In this document: positions 17,233-26,270 of the stretch, piece by piece
How positions within the stretch are numbered: position 1 is the stretch's first letter
Layout of the letters: each line of letters starts with the position of its first letter
Origin: Chthonomonas calidirosea
GTDB lineage: Bacteria > Armatimonadota > Fimbriimonadia > Fimbriimonadales > Fimbriimonadaceae
Assembly (NCBI GenBank): GCA_945882415.1
Contig: CAMCWC010000012.1
Coordinates: forward strand, 1 to 64,000
Direction: 5' to 3'
Length of the DNA stretch: 64,000 nucleotides
Translations under genes and position numbers: made by a program
Notes under the pieces: model-generated
What the model was told of the DNA's origin: nothing
The model's input: the letters and a program-made list of their open reading frames with translations, nothing else
The model's database searches: none

Positions 17233-18366
17233 CTAGGACACGTAACCGGACCAAAACGCGTCCCGCACGCCTTTCAATCTTCCTAGTAGCCGTTCTTCAT
17301 TGTCATCCGGTGGAAGATTAATGTGCCCAACTTTTCGGCCCGGCTTCACCTCCTTGTCGTACCAATGAATGCGTGCCGAAGGGTCAACTTCGTAGGTGCG
17401 TCTTCGAGCGCCGTCCAGGTTCGACGAGCCGTTGCTTGCCGGCCCGAGCAGGTTTGCCATTCCCGAAGGCGTCTCGGTGAACCGTGGCAATGGCATTCCC
17501 GTCACCACGCGAATGTGCGCCTCAAACTGGCTGATGTCCGCCCAGTCCAGGGAGTAGTGGCCCGTGTTGTGCGGGCGCGGCGCGATTTCATTCATCCACA
17601 TCTCGACGCCGTAAGGCGCGGGCATTTCGAACATCTCGACCCCAAACAACCCGACACCGCCAATGGCTCGAACCGCTTCGAGCGCGGTCTCCGCAGCAAG
17701 GACCATGCCCATTGGATCCTTGTACGGAATCGTGAACTCGCACACCGCCTTGGGCTGCAGCGTAACCACCGGCGGAAAGACCTGAGTTTCGCCGCTCCGC
17801 GACACCAAAACCATCGTCGCAACTTCTCGCCGAAACGGCGCGAAGGATTCCATCATCCACCCGCCCTGCGACACCGTCGGCCAGACCTTTTCAAGCTCAC
17901 CTGCCGTCCGGACCACATGGGTGCCTTTGCCGTCGTAGCCGCCGTAGCGTGACTTAAACACAACCGGCAGGGCAACTAAGGAGGAATCACTCGGGACCTC
18001 GCCAAAACTAGGCCCCTTCAATCCTGCGGCAGCAAAGCTCTGGCGCTGCAAGAGCTTGTCTTGAATAATTCGCAACACGCCAGGTCCCGGGATGACTTGG
18101 TTCAGATCGAACCCAATCTCAGCCGCCGCTTCCTCAATCACATTCGCAGGGACAAATTCGTTTTCGAGGGTGATGAACTTCGAGACCTTCATCAATTCGG
18201 CCACGTTTCCGACCGACCGCCAATCACCGTTCACGTTTTCCGCGACCCGCGACGCAGAAGTGTTCTCCCCTGTTTCCAAGGAAAGGCAACGCAGGCCCAT
18301 TTTTTGCGCCGCCATGATGCTCATTCGCGCGAGCTGTCCGCCGCCAAGAAATCCGATATCAAACAT
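17233..18366 (-). CDS. purK: N5-carboxyaminoimidazole ribonucleotide synthase
   Basis: A 377-residue ATP-grasp enzyme converting AIR, ATP and bicarbonate to N5-CAIR in purine synthesis. Family features are IGFLGGGQLARMSIMAAQKMG at the N-terminus, the ATP-grasp core KSRYGGYDGKGTHVV and the metal-binding NEIAPRPHNTGHYSLDWADISQFEAHIR. The start at 18366 overlaps the end of the upstream formiminotransferase-like gene by 8 bases, so the two are probably co-transcribed. purE is not in the window. Confidence 0.94.
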   Translation of the reverse strand: MFDIGFLGGGQLARMSIMAAQKMGLRCLSLETGENTSASRVAENVNGDWRSVGNVAELMKVSKFITLENEFVPANVIEEAAAEIGFDLNQVIPGPGVLRIIQDKLLQRQSFAAAGLKGPSFGEVPSDSSLVALPVVFKSRYGGYDGKGTHVVRTAGELEKVWPTVSQGGWMMESFAPFRREVATMVLVSRSGETQVFPPVVTLQPKAVCEFTIPYKDPMGMVLAAETALEAVRAIGGVGLFGVEMFEMPAPYGVEMWMNEIAPRPHNTGHYSLDWADISQFEAHIRVVTGMPLPRFTETPSGMANLLGPASNGSSNLDGARRRTYEVDPSARIHWYDKEVKPGRKVGHINLPPDDNEERLLGRLKGVRDAFWSGYVS

Positions 18367-19159
18367 AAACCACCTGCTCTGTCCGAACTTGGAGCCTGGT
18401 CGAAGTCGCCAAGTCCCGCTCGCGAATCACCCCGATCAACTCGGTCTCGCCTCGACTTCCGGCCTGCGTCTCGATGTACTCCACGACATCATCCACCGAA
18501 GTTGAATCTGGCTGAGTGAAATTCATGCTCACCTGAGCTTGCCCGCGTGAAGCAAGCGATAAACCTAGTGCTCGCACTCCGGTAAATCTCGGTTCTCCCG
18601 CATCTCGGCCCTCGCGGATCTTCGCCGCAATCTCGCGAGCTTTTGTTAAAGTTAAGTCCAAAAAATTAACGTTAATCGCCAACAAGAACCCCCGAACCCC
18701 CATCACCGTCACTCCCCATTTCGGATGCCGATCCTGCTGTGCGTCAACTCCGCCGCGCCGCAAATCCGGCAACGCCGTACCGTCTCCAGAGCGTTCATAG
18801 AACCGGACTGGAATCTCGAATCGCTCTGAAAATCCGCGACCAAACTCACCAACCGCCTCAATGAGTTTCGTCTCCTCGCCTTCAAGCAGAACAAACGGGC
18901 ACACATCAAGGGCCCCAACTTTCGGGTGCACACCCGAGGCTTCTGCGCTAAGGTCGATCAAAGGAAACCATGCCGAACAAAGGTGCTCAACTCCCCTTGC
19001 CACATCTTCCCAGGCTCCTGAAAAAGCCGTCACCGTGCGCCGGTGGTCAATATCTCCGGCGCAGTAATGCACGGTGAGCCCTGAACTACAGAGATCGTTG
19101 GCGATCGAGGCCAGATTGTCCGGTACCAACGACCAGTTCGGAACGGCAAGCACCGTCAC
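18359..19159 (-). CDS. Glutamate formiminotransferase-like protein
   Basis: A protein of about 266 residues resembling the N-terminal transferase part of FTCD/glutamate formimidoyltransferase, which moves a formimino group between formiminoglutamate and tetrahydrofolate. Typical segments are AVPNWS, the EASGVHPKVGALDVCPFV loop and GVTVMGVRGFLLAINVNF. There is no cyclodeaminase domain. The GTG at 19159 (or 19153) is chosen because the fabI stop lies at 19167; the longer frame upstream runs antiparallel through fabI and is rejected. The 3' end overlaps purK, consistent with a one-carbon/purine operon. No histidine degradation genes are nearby, so the physiological substrate is uncertain. Confidence 0.8.
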   Translation of the reverse strand: MTVLAVPNWSLVPDNLASIANDLCSSGLTVHYCAGDIDHRRTVTAFSGAWEDVARGVEHLCSAWFPLIDLSAEASGVHPKVGALDVCPFVLLEGEETKLIEAVGEFGRGFSERFEIPVRFYERSGDGTALPDLRRGGVDAQQDRHPKWGVTVMGVRGFLLAINVNFLDLTLTKAREIAAKIREGRDAGEPRFTGVRALGLSLASRGQAQVSMNFTQPDSTSVDDVVEYIETQAGSRGETELIGVIRERDLATSTRLQVRTEQVVYV

Positions 19160-19166
19160 CCGTGGC

Positions 19167-19931
19167 TCACATCGCCATGACGGAGTAGCCAGAATCCACG
19201 AAGAGCAACTGGCCCGAAACGCCCTTACTGAGATCCGAGAGCAAGTAGAGGGCTGTCGTCGCCACTTCTGCCTGTGCATAAGGCCGCTTCAGCGGCGCGA
19301 TCTCGTGAACGTTCTTGATCATGTCGCCCAAGCCCTTTACGCCTCGTCCAGAAATCGTGTTGACCGGACCAGGAGACACCGTGTTCACCCTAATTCCGCG
19401 ATCACCCAAATCGAGCGCAAGATAGCGAACGCTGGATTCCAACGCGGCTTTGCACAAGCCCATCACGTTGTAGTTCGGCATCGCTCGCGTGCTGCCGAGA
19501 TAGCTCAGCGTAATGATGCTCGCGTCCTCGTTCATCAGGTCTTCCATCTCTCGACAGATTCGAATCATCGAATAAGCGCTGGCATTCATCGCCACCTGGA
19601 AATCTTCGAGCGAAGTCTCGATGAAGCGATTCTCGAGGGCCGCTTTCGGCGCGTAGCCGACGCTGTGGACGAGAAAGTCCAACTTTCCGATCTGACTCTT
19701 GACTTGCTCTTTCAACAGCGCGTATTGCTCTTCAAAGGCAAAGTCGATGGTCAGAGGAACAAAGTTCTCTCGGTCGGCGGTGAGCTTGCTCACCCCTTCC
19801 AGCAGCCGCTCGTTCTGTGCGCCAATTCCAACAATCGCGCCGTGCTGATTGGCGAGGTCTGCAATGCCCCAGCCCAGCGAGTTTTTGTTCGTAACGTTAA
19901 GGACAATGCCCTTTTTGCCTTCGAGCAACAT
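19167..19931 (-). CDS. fabI: Enoyl-[acyl-carrier-protein] reductase (NADH)
   Basis: A 254-residue short-chain dehydrogenase fold catalysing the last step of each fatty acid elongation cycle. FabI signs are the start MLLEGKKGIVLNVTNKNSLGWGIA, DFLVHSVGYAPK, the Y-x6-K catalytic pair in YNVMGLCK, and SPGPVNTISGRGVKG. The ATG at 19931 matches the conserved FabI N-terminus; the ORF extends 11 codons further upstream, but that part is not conserved in the family as I know it. It is cytoplasmic and part of a minus-strand group. Confidence 0.94.
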   Translation of the reverse strand: MLLEGKKGIVLNVTNKNSLGWGIADLANQHGAIVGIGAQNERLLEGVSKLTADRENFVPLTIDFAFEEQYALLKEQVKSQIGKLDFLVHSVGYAPKAALENRFIETSLEDFQVAMNASAYSMIRICREMEDLMNEDASIITLSYLGSTRAMPNYNVMGLCKAALESSVRYLALDLGDRGIRVNTVSPGPVNTISGRGVKGLGDMIKNVHEIAPLKRPYAQAEVATTALYLLSDLSKGVSGQLLFVDSGYSVMAM

Positions 19932-19983
19932 GAAGGGGACTTTACCCGCCACTACAAATTGCACTACGGACCGAACTGGACTC

Positions 19984-20406
19984 TCAGCCCCGACGCGTTG
20001 GCGCGGTAACGCCGAAGTTCGACAGATTCGCCTCGGGCTGCAATCGGGAAGAGAACTCGGAAAGCATCAACTCAGCATCGGAAAGAAAGGCAAACGAACC
20101 CGTAATCTCGCCTTCCCAAATCTGCTCCACCACCCATGCTGGAACCGGAAGCCAAACCACCCGCTCTGGAGTCGGAACTCGCACTTCGAGCACCGTCGCG
20201 TTGGTTCGAGAGTCCGGATAGATGAACTCTAGAACCACCGCATGTGGCTCATATCGCGTGGCTCCAACCTGTGGTTCACCCTTCGCGCGGGCTTCTTTCA
20301 GCCGATCTTCATCGTAAGTTCCTTCGGCCGGAGCTTGCCCCGACTTCAATGCTTGATAGATCGACATCCGCTTCTCGGCGGCAAATGTGTTTAGGCTCAT
20401 GGTCAA
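19984..20406 (-). CDS. Conserved-looking protein of unknown function
   Basis: A 140-residue protein with no signal peptide or membrane segment, not recognised. It has a regular alpha/beta pattern (ATRYEPHAVVLEFIYP, NATVLEVRVPTPERVVWLPVPAWVVEQIWEGEITGSF). It sits 2 bases after the membrane protein gene at 20409-21044 and upstream of fabI, so an operon is likely. Coding character is supported by the tight spacing and balanced composition. Confidence 0.65.
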   Translation of the reverse strand: MTMSLNTFAAEKRMSIYQALKSGQAPAEGTYDEDRLKEARAKGEPQVGATRYEPHAVVLEFIYPDSRTNATVLEVRVPTPERVVWLPVPAWVVEQIWEGEITGSFAFLSDAELMLSEFSSRLQPEANLSNFGVTAPTRRG

Positions 20407-20408
20407 TG

Positions 20409-21044
20409 TTACGTTCGCTTTTGGACGTTTGCCCGCATCGGTTTGGTCTTAACAACTTCGGTCAACCGCTTTCGAATGGATCGTGATAACCCAAAATTCA
20501 TCAACATTTGACCATAAACCCGCGGCTCGACCAAGAGCCGAAACGGCACGTCACCCGAATGCCCCTCGATGCTGATCCAGCCCCCCAAGCCAAGCATCGT
20601 GTGCACGTTTGGCCGAAACTTAACTCGTTCAACATCCGCGCGCAGCACGCGAATCTTGCGGGTGTCGCTGATGAACCGAATCTCATCTTGATCCACCACC
20701 AAGAAACCAACATCCTCGTGAGCATCCAAAACCCCCGCGAACTTGGGCGAGGCGAAACCGACAAACCATCGCTCCGCGCCAAGGCTTTCCCGCCGAAACT
20801 CGAGCCGTTTCCGCAACTCGGCCTCCATATGACGGTTCACCTGAACCCCAGATAAATTCACCCCAAGCCAGCCACAAAACAGCCCGGCAAGCATCCACCA
20901 AAGACCCTCACCAAGATAATCCTGTTTCTGAAGAATCTGAACAAATCCGTAGGCGGTTGGGGGGAGCCAAAACAGAAACGGAATCAGGTTCCCCATCAGA
21001 CGACGCTGACGAGTCCAAATTTTCGTTTCCGGTTCTTGACTCAC
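20409..21044 (-). CDS. Two-helix membrane protein of unknown function
   Basis: A 211-residue protein (GTG start at 21044, reading VSQEPETKIW) with two adjacent membrane helices (MGNLIPFLFWLPPTAYGFVQIL and GEGLWWMLAGLFCGWLGVNL). They are followed by a soluble domain of about 130 residues with PH-like beta strands (FLVVDQDEIRFISDTRKIRVLRADVERVKFRPN). It is transcribed divergently from the AddB-like gene with only 22 bases between starts. The longer frame upstream would overlap that gene and is rejected. Function unknown. Confidence 0.65.
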   Translation of the reverse strand: MSQEPETKIWTRQRRLMGNLIPFLFWLPPTAYGFVQILQKQDYLGEGLWWMLAGLFCGWLGVNLSGVQVNRHMEAELRKRLEFRRESLGAERWFVGFASPKFAGVLDAHEDVGFLVVDQDEIRFISDTRKIRVLRADVERVKFRPNVHTMLGLGGWISIEGHSGDVPFRLLVEPRVYGQMLMNFGLSRSIRKRLTEVVKTKPMRANVQKRT

Positions 21045-21049
21045 AGCGG

Positions 21050-21055
21050 CATAAT
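21050..21055 (+). promoter_or_regulatory. Putative -10 element (CATAAT) for the addB-addA operon
   Basis: CATAAT lies 11 bases before the addB-like ATG at 21067, inside the short divergent gap. This would give an almost leaderless mRNA. No clear -35 is seen. Confidence 0.35.
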
Positions 21056-21066
21056 ACAACCACCTT

Positions 21067-23916
21067 ATGGGCAATGGCAGGCTACGGGTCATCCGCATCG
21101 TTCCCGGCCCCAATCAGGTCTCGGCGGTCGTGCGCCAATTCTGCCAAGTACCGGAGGGCGTCATCACCGCTTTCTCGGACGGCATCCTCACCTTTGTTAG
21201 ATCCGTCGTGCCCGAGTACACCGCTGAAGTGAAGGCATTCGGCGAGGTCAGTCGCAAGATGCTGTTGCTCTGCGGACAAGACCCACCCAAAATTGCCGCC
21301 GCTCCGTACATCCAAGCCGCCGTTGCCCGCGCGTGCACCGACCTCGATGACGATTCCCCGTTCCACGGCTCGCGGAACTTTGTCGGCACCCACATCGCCA
21401 TCGCCGACGCGCTCCACGAACTTCACGCCTGGGGCCTCGACGCTGATCGACTCGACGCCATCGCCGTCCAAACCACCGACCCGCTCCGCGCAAAGAAACT
21501 TGAGTCACTTTCCCAAATCGATCGCGCCGTCACCACCCGGCTCGAATCGCTAAACCTCTGCCGAAACTCCGTGCATTTGCAAGCGAGCTTTGGCGAAATC
21601 CCAGAGTTCGACGGCGACTCGAAGCGCTTACTCGTCATCGTCGGCAGCGAGTTTTCCCCGCTCCGCCTGAAGTGGATCCAGTGGGCCGCCGAAGCGGGGA
21701 TGGAGATCACTGCCGTCTTCTATCGGCACTCCGGCACGGCCGACCTCTTTGCCGGCGCAAACCGAGCCATCGAACTCCTTGACCAGCCGGTTGAAGACAT
21801 TGGCGATGGAAACGCCTTCATCCGGCAGCTCTTCGCCGAAGACTTCGAACCAACCGCCGACATCGCGGTGCAGCTTCGCAGCGCGCCGGACCCGCTCGCC
21901 GAATGCGAATGGGCGATCCGCGCCGTTCTGGATCACGGAAGTCCCGAGGATGCGGCTATCTATGTTCGCGACCTCGAGCCGTACGCCTCGATCCTGAAGG
22001 CCACCGCCCTGCGCTTCGGGGTTCCCCTCTCCATCGCCCATCGCGTGCCTCTGCTCACCAACGCCGCCGCCCGCGCTAGCGTCCGCCTGCTCAAATCGCT
22101 CTGCGGCACGGACGTCCGCCAGCTGCGGTTTATCCCGAACCTCTCCTACTTGCGACTCTCACGAGACGACCAAAACCGCCTCAGCCAGATCATCGAAGAC
22201 GCCCACCGAAAGCGGCAAAACGCCTGGGACGAACTTGAGTACGTTCTGAAAACCGAAGGTGAGCGGTTCGCTTGGCTTGCCACTGTCCTCGATTGGCGAC
22301 GCCGCGCCTTCGCGCAGCCCGCCACCAGCGTCGAGTGGCACGAGCGACTCAAGGAACTCCTGCCCACCCTTCCTTGGTTCGACGCTGCCGACACCCGGCA
22401 GCCCGAGCTGAACCTCCGCGACCTCAGCGCCATGCCCGCGCTCCTACGAGGGATCGCCGCTTATGCCAGCGTCGACCAGGTCGGTGAACCCCAAGCCATC
22501 GGGTTCGATTCCTTCGTGAAGCTCGCCGAAACCCTCTGGGATCCGATGCAGATCACCCTTCCTAGATCGCCGAACGGACTTAAGGTTTGCAGCAACCCAG
22601 AGCAGATGCCCAACGTTTCGTTCGTCGCCGTGTTGGGAATGTTGGAAGGCGTCTTCCCCAAGCGTCGCTCCGAAAACGCCGTGCTCGATGACGCCGACCG
22701 CGAGGAGATTTCCCACTTCGCTCCCGACCTCCCGCGGCTCGCAAATTCCCACGATAAGGCCCGCGAAGAGCGAGACCTGTTCTATCAGGTCTGCGCTACC
22801 GCTAACGCCAAGCTCTACTTGAGCTATCCCCGAACCGTCGGCGACAAAGACAACATTCCCGCTTACTATCTCGAAGTCGTGAAGCGCCTCATCCGCGAGC
22901 CCGATGAGGAAAACTTCCGCCGCCGGAACGTCGTACCCAGCACCCCCACTTTGGCCCCTGATATCGCGCTAGCCCAATCTCTTGGCGTTCGGACGACCAA
23001 GAGAAGGGTCTTCGATCTCGCAACGTCGCAGGCAAAAGCCGTGATCCCTGGCAACGTGCCAACCGCATTCCGGATCAACGAACTCGCCGACGCCCTCGAG
23101 TGTCCGTTCCGCTACACGTTCGAACGACGTCTTCGCATTCAAGCCCGGTCGAAAGGTGCACGCTGGTACCAACTCACCCAGCTACCGAACAACTCGACGC
23201 TAGCAAGCCAAGCAACCCGTTCCGAAGCCGAAGCTGCCCTCATCACGACCCTGGAGGCCCTCCTCGAGGAGCAATACGCTCATGTCCCTGACTACGAATT
23301 GCGACTCATGCGCGCCGGCGGGGAGCGCGTGATCCAGGAATGGGTCACCCGTGAGTTCGATGCCCGCGAGCACTGGAACCGCGGCGAAACCCAAGTCAAT
23401 GTCGGCTTTGACCGTTTCAACGACCGACCGAACCGAACCGGCGACATTCGCCTTGTCGGCACCGTGCCCGCCGTCTCGGAATCCGGGCTAATCGACGTTG
23501 TCCATTTGTACAAGTTCAGTACCAAAGAGATTAGCGAAATCTCCCCGAAGCACCGATTCGAACTCGGACTCTACATGCTCGCCTTCTGGCATCCTGGCCG
23601 GTTTGTCTTTGTGGAAGTCGATGCGATGAACGGCAAGCGGATCCGCTATGGAATCTCCAGCGACTACGTCCCTGGGCAATCGCAGAACGTTTCCCGTAAT
23701 CTGCGCATGGAGTACCTAGAAGCCTCAAAATCCGGGGCCGACGCTTGCAAGGCCGTTTTGCGAGAGACCAAGGAAACCTTGTTAACCGTCCTCCAGAACA
23801 TTCGCCAAGGCTCAATCGCGGCCATCCCCGGAAGCTACTGCACATTCTGCGACCACGCCGAACTATGCCGCGTCTCCGGCGACTACGCCCCCGCCGATGA
23901 GGAGGCCGGAGAATGA
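21067..23916 (+). CDS. AddB-like recombination subunit with degenerate active sites
   Basis: A 949-residue protein. Four cysteines (C679, then C925, C928, C934 in YCTFCDHAELC) match in spacing the iron-sulfur staple of AddB-type nuclease domains. The partner helicase follows with a 4-base overlap, which supports AddB. Two features are odd. The expected Walker A near the N-terminus reads VPGPNQVSAVVRQF with no GK(S/T). In the nuclease region, the place where GxIDRxD and DYK are expected reads VGTVPAVSESGLIDVVHLYKFS, so both catalytic acids appear lost. It may be a structural or recognition subunit for double-strand-break processing. Confidence 0.78.
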   Translation: MGNGRLRVIRIVPGPNQVSAVVRQFCQVPEGVITAFSDGILTFVRSVVPEYTAEVKAFGEVSRKMLLLCGQDPPKIAAAPYIQAAVARACTDLDDDSPFHGSRNFVGTHIAIADALHELHAWGLDADRLDAIAVQTTDPLRAKKLESLSQIDRAVTTRLESLNLCRNSVHLQASFGEIPEFDGDSKRLLVIVGSEFSPLRLKWIQWAAEAGMEITAVFYRHSGTADLFAGANRAIELLDQPVEDIGDGNAFIRQLFAEDFEPTADIAVQLRSAPDPLAECEWAIRAVLDHGSPEDAAIYVRDLEPYASILKATALRFGVPLSIAHRVPLLTNAAARASVRLLKSLCGTDVRQLRFIPNLSYLRLSRDDQNRLSQIIEDAHRKRQNAWDELEYVLKTEGERFAWLATVLDWRRRAFAQPATSVEWHERLKELLPTLPWFDAADTRQPELNLRDLSAMPALLRGIAAYASVDQVGEPQAIGFDSFVKLAETLWDPMQITLPRSPNGLKVCSNPEQMPNVSFVAVLGMLEGVFPKRRSENAVLDDADREEISHFAPDLPRLANSHDKAREERDLFYQVCATANAKLYLSYPRTVGDKDNIPAYYLEVVKRLIREPDEENFRRRNVVPSTPTLAPDIALAQSLGVRTTKRRVFDLATSQAKAVIPGNVPTAFRINELADALECPFRYTFERRLRIQARSKGARWYQLTQLPNNSTLASQATRSEAEAALITTLEALLEEQYAHVPDYELRLMRAGGERVIQEWVTREFDAREHWNRGETQVNVGFDRFNDRPNRTGDIRLVGTVPAVSESGLIDVVHLYKFSTKEISEISPKHRFELGLYMLAFWHPGRFVFVEVDAMNGKRIRYGISSDYVPGQSQNVSRNLRMEYLEASKSGADACKAVLRETKETLLTVLQNIRQGSIAAIPGSYCTFCDHAELCRVSGDYAPADEEAGE

Positions 23917-26270
23917 GATTCACCACCGAGCAACGCGCGGTTATCGAAAACGATCAGTCCAGCTTTGTGGTCGTTGCCGCCGCCGGATCGGGCAAAACCT
24001 CCGTCCTTGCCGAGCGCTACCTGCGCCTCGTCCAACAAGGCCATTCGCCCGATTCCATCCTGACCATCACCTTCACCAACAAGGCCGCCGCCGATATGAA
24101 GCGTCGAATTGTCGATCGTCTGCGGCGAGAACGCCTGTACGACGAAGCGCAAATCGCCGAAACCGGCCCGATCCAAACCTTCCATGCCTTCTGCGAGCGC
24201 ATCCTTCGAGAAAACGCCCTCGTCGCTGGCCTAGACCCCCAGTTCAACATCTTGAGCCCCGGTGATGCGTCCCAGCTGAGACGCCAATGCATTCGAGACG
24301 TCCTCGCCACGGACTTGCGAGAGTTCCCCGAGGCCGCCGACCTAGTACGAACCGCTGCCGGAAAGCAAGGCTTCCAAGCCAGTTCGCCCTACCAACAACT
24401 TGAAGACACCGTCATTGGCGTGCTGGAAGGGATGCATAGCAGCACCTTCTCGGACGACCATTACCAGCAGAAATTTGGAACTCTCGAAGCCGCTCTGGCA
24501 TCATTCGGACGCTTCGTCCAAGCACAACTCGACCCTGATCTCGACGTCGATCTTTCAGACATCTCAATCGAGAACTGGAATGAAGCCATTACTTCCGCCT
24601 ATGCCGCCGCAAAAAAGACCGATCGCATCCGATTCGCCAAGCCAGCCTGGGTCAACAAATCGAACGGAAAGGATCAGTCCACATACCTTCGCCACACCGT
24701 TGGCGTGGTGCAGCTCGCTCTCGACGCCTCGTGGCGAATCCGCGTGCAGATGCGGCGATCTCAGCAGTTCGATTTCAGCGCCCTTGAGCACCTCACAGTG
24801 GGCTTACTAAAAGACCGCGTGGAAGCCCGAACCCGCCTCCAGCGCCAGTATCGATACGTCATGGTCGACGAATCGCAGGACATGAACCCGATCCAGGACG
24901 AGCTGGTCAGCCTTCTCGGCGTTCGAGAAGTGATGCAAGTCGGCGATCCTCAGCAAAGTATCTACGGCTTCCGCATGGCCGATGTTGAGCGGTTTCAGTC
25001 CAAAGCATCTGAAACCAGCACCCTCCGGCTCGGGTTCAATTTCCGCTCCGAACCCGGGATCATCAACTTCGTCAACGAGTTCTTCCGCGATCAATGGCCC
25101 GACAACTATTCGCCGATGCAGAAGCTCGGTCAAGTATCGGAAGTCCCTGAGGACGACCCGTTCGCAGAACCTTCGCTGGACTTCAGCGGCGTTGAACACT
25201 GGCCGATCGGCGATACAAATTACGCACTGATCGCAACAAGAATTCAAGAGCTGATCCGAGACGGAACCGCCCCCGGAAAGATCACCGTTCTCGTGCGAAG
25301 CACGAAGTTTGCGGTGAATATTCAGGAAGCGTTGGACAAAACTGGCATCCCCGCCGCGATTGTAGGCGGCTCCTCCAAGTTCTACGCCCGCATGGAAGTC
25401 CGCGACCTTGCGAACATGCTCACCGCCCTGGCCAACCCGTACGACGACTTCGCCTTGCTGGCGACCCTCGGCGGACCCGCCGCCCAGCTTTCCCTCGACG
25501 CTCTAGTTGCCCTCAGTGCCGTCACGCCGGTGTCGGAGCAGCTTTCCAGCATCCAACTAGAATTGCCCGAGGATCAGGCGAAGCTCAACGCCTTCCGCAC
25601 CTGGTTCGAACCCCTTCGCGAAGGCGCCGACCGCATGTCCGCCGCTGAAGTACTGGCGGAAGTCTTCCGCTCAAGCCCCCTCCTCGTCCACGTTGCGAAG
25701 GGACCGGGCGGAGAGCAAGCTCTAGCAAACGTTCGCAAGCTCCTGATGATGGCCAGCGATCAGCCCGACCTTGGCCCGCTCGACTTCGCCGAACAAATGC
25801 GGACCATCAGCGAGCTAAAGGAGCAAGAAGGCGACGCCCCGGTTCATGAAGACGAAAGCGTCGGCGAGTCCGAGCGTCCGGTCCAAATCATGACCATCCA
25901 CAAGGCCAAGGGGCTGGAATTCCACACTGTCGTTCTGCCCGACACGCAAGGCGCGTTCAAAAAAAAGATTCAATCAGTGATATTCGATCAGCGCTTGCCA
26001 CTTTTATCCGTAAAGCTCGAATCGGGCGAAGGGCTTATCCACCGGCTGCTTCACCATTTGATCTCCGAGCGATCTCTCGCCGAAGAGCTCCGCGTGCTGT
26101 ACGTCGCCCTCACCCGCGCTAAGCACCGACTTTGCATTGTGAGTGTGAACACGAAAACAGACTCTGCGACCCAGCGCTTGCAAAGAACCTTCAGCCGCCT
26201 AGGTGACAAGATCACCACGCGTGGCGCGGTAAGCCCACCCGACGAGAACTCGGTACCCTCTGACGAATGA
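23913..26270 (+). CDS. AddA/UvrD-like SF1A helicase without nuclease domain
   Basis: A 785-residue DNA helicase. Motifs: Q-motif TEQRAVIEN, Walker A AAAGSGKTS (about residues 27-35), TFTNKAA, IQTFHAFC, VDESQDMNPIQDELV, GDPQQSIYGFR, LGFNFRS, TIHKAKGLEFHTVVLP and LRVLYVALTRAKHRL. It ends about 45 residues after the last motif. Classical AddA (about 1200 residues) carries a C-terminal RecB-type nuclease, which is absent here. The start overlaps the AddB-like stop (ATGA at 23913). It is presumed to unwind DNA with its partner; where the nuclease activity comes from is unclear. Confidence 0.88.
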   Translation: MRFTTEQRAVIENDQSSFVVVAAAGSGKTSVLAERYLRLVQQGHSPDSILTITFTNKAAADMKRRIVDRLRRERLYDEAQIAETGPIQTFHAFCERILRENALVAGLDPQFNILSPGDASQLRRQCIRDVLATDLREFPEAADLVRTAAGKQGFQASSPYQQLEDTVIGVLEGMHSSTFSDDHYQQKFGTLEAALASFGRFVQAQLDPDLDVDLSDISIENWNEAITSAYAAAKKTDRIRFAKPAWVNKSNGKDQSTYLRHTVGVVQLALDASWRIRVQMRRSQQFDFSALEHLTVGLLKDRVEARTRLQRQYRYVMVDESQDMNPIQDELVSLLGVREVMQVGDPQQSIYGFRMADVERFQSKASETSTLRLGFNFRSEPGIINFVNEFFRDQWPDNYSPMQKLGQVSEVPEDDPFAEPSLDFSGVEHWPIGDTNYALIATRIQELIRDGTAPGKITVLVRSTKFAVNIQEALDKTGIPAAIVGGSSKFYARMEVRDLANMLTALANPYDDFALLATLGGPAAQLSLDALVALSAVTPVSEQLSSIQLELPEDQAKLNAFRTWFEPLREGADRMSAAEVLAEVFRSSPLLVHVAKGPGGEQALANVRKLLMMASDQPDLGPLDFAEQMRTISELKEQEGDAPVHEDESVGESERPVQIMTIHKAKGLEFHTVVLPDTQGAFKKKIQSVIFDQRLPLLSVKLESGEGLIHRLLHHLISERSLAEELRVLYVALTRAKHRLCIVSVNTKTDSATQRLQRTFSRLGDKITTRGAVSPPDENSVPSDE

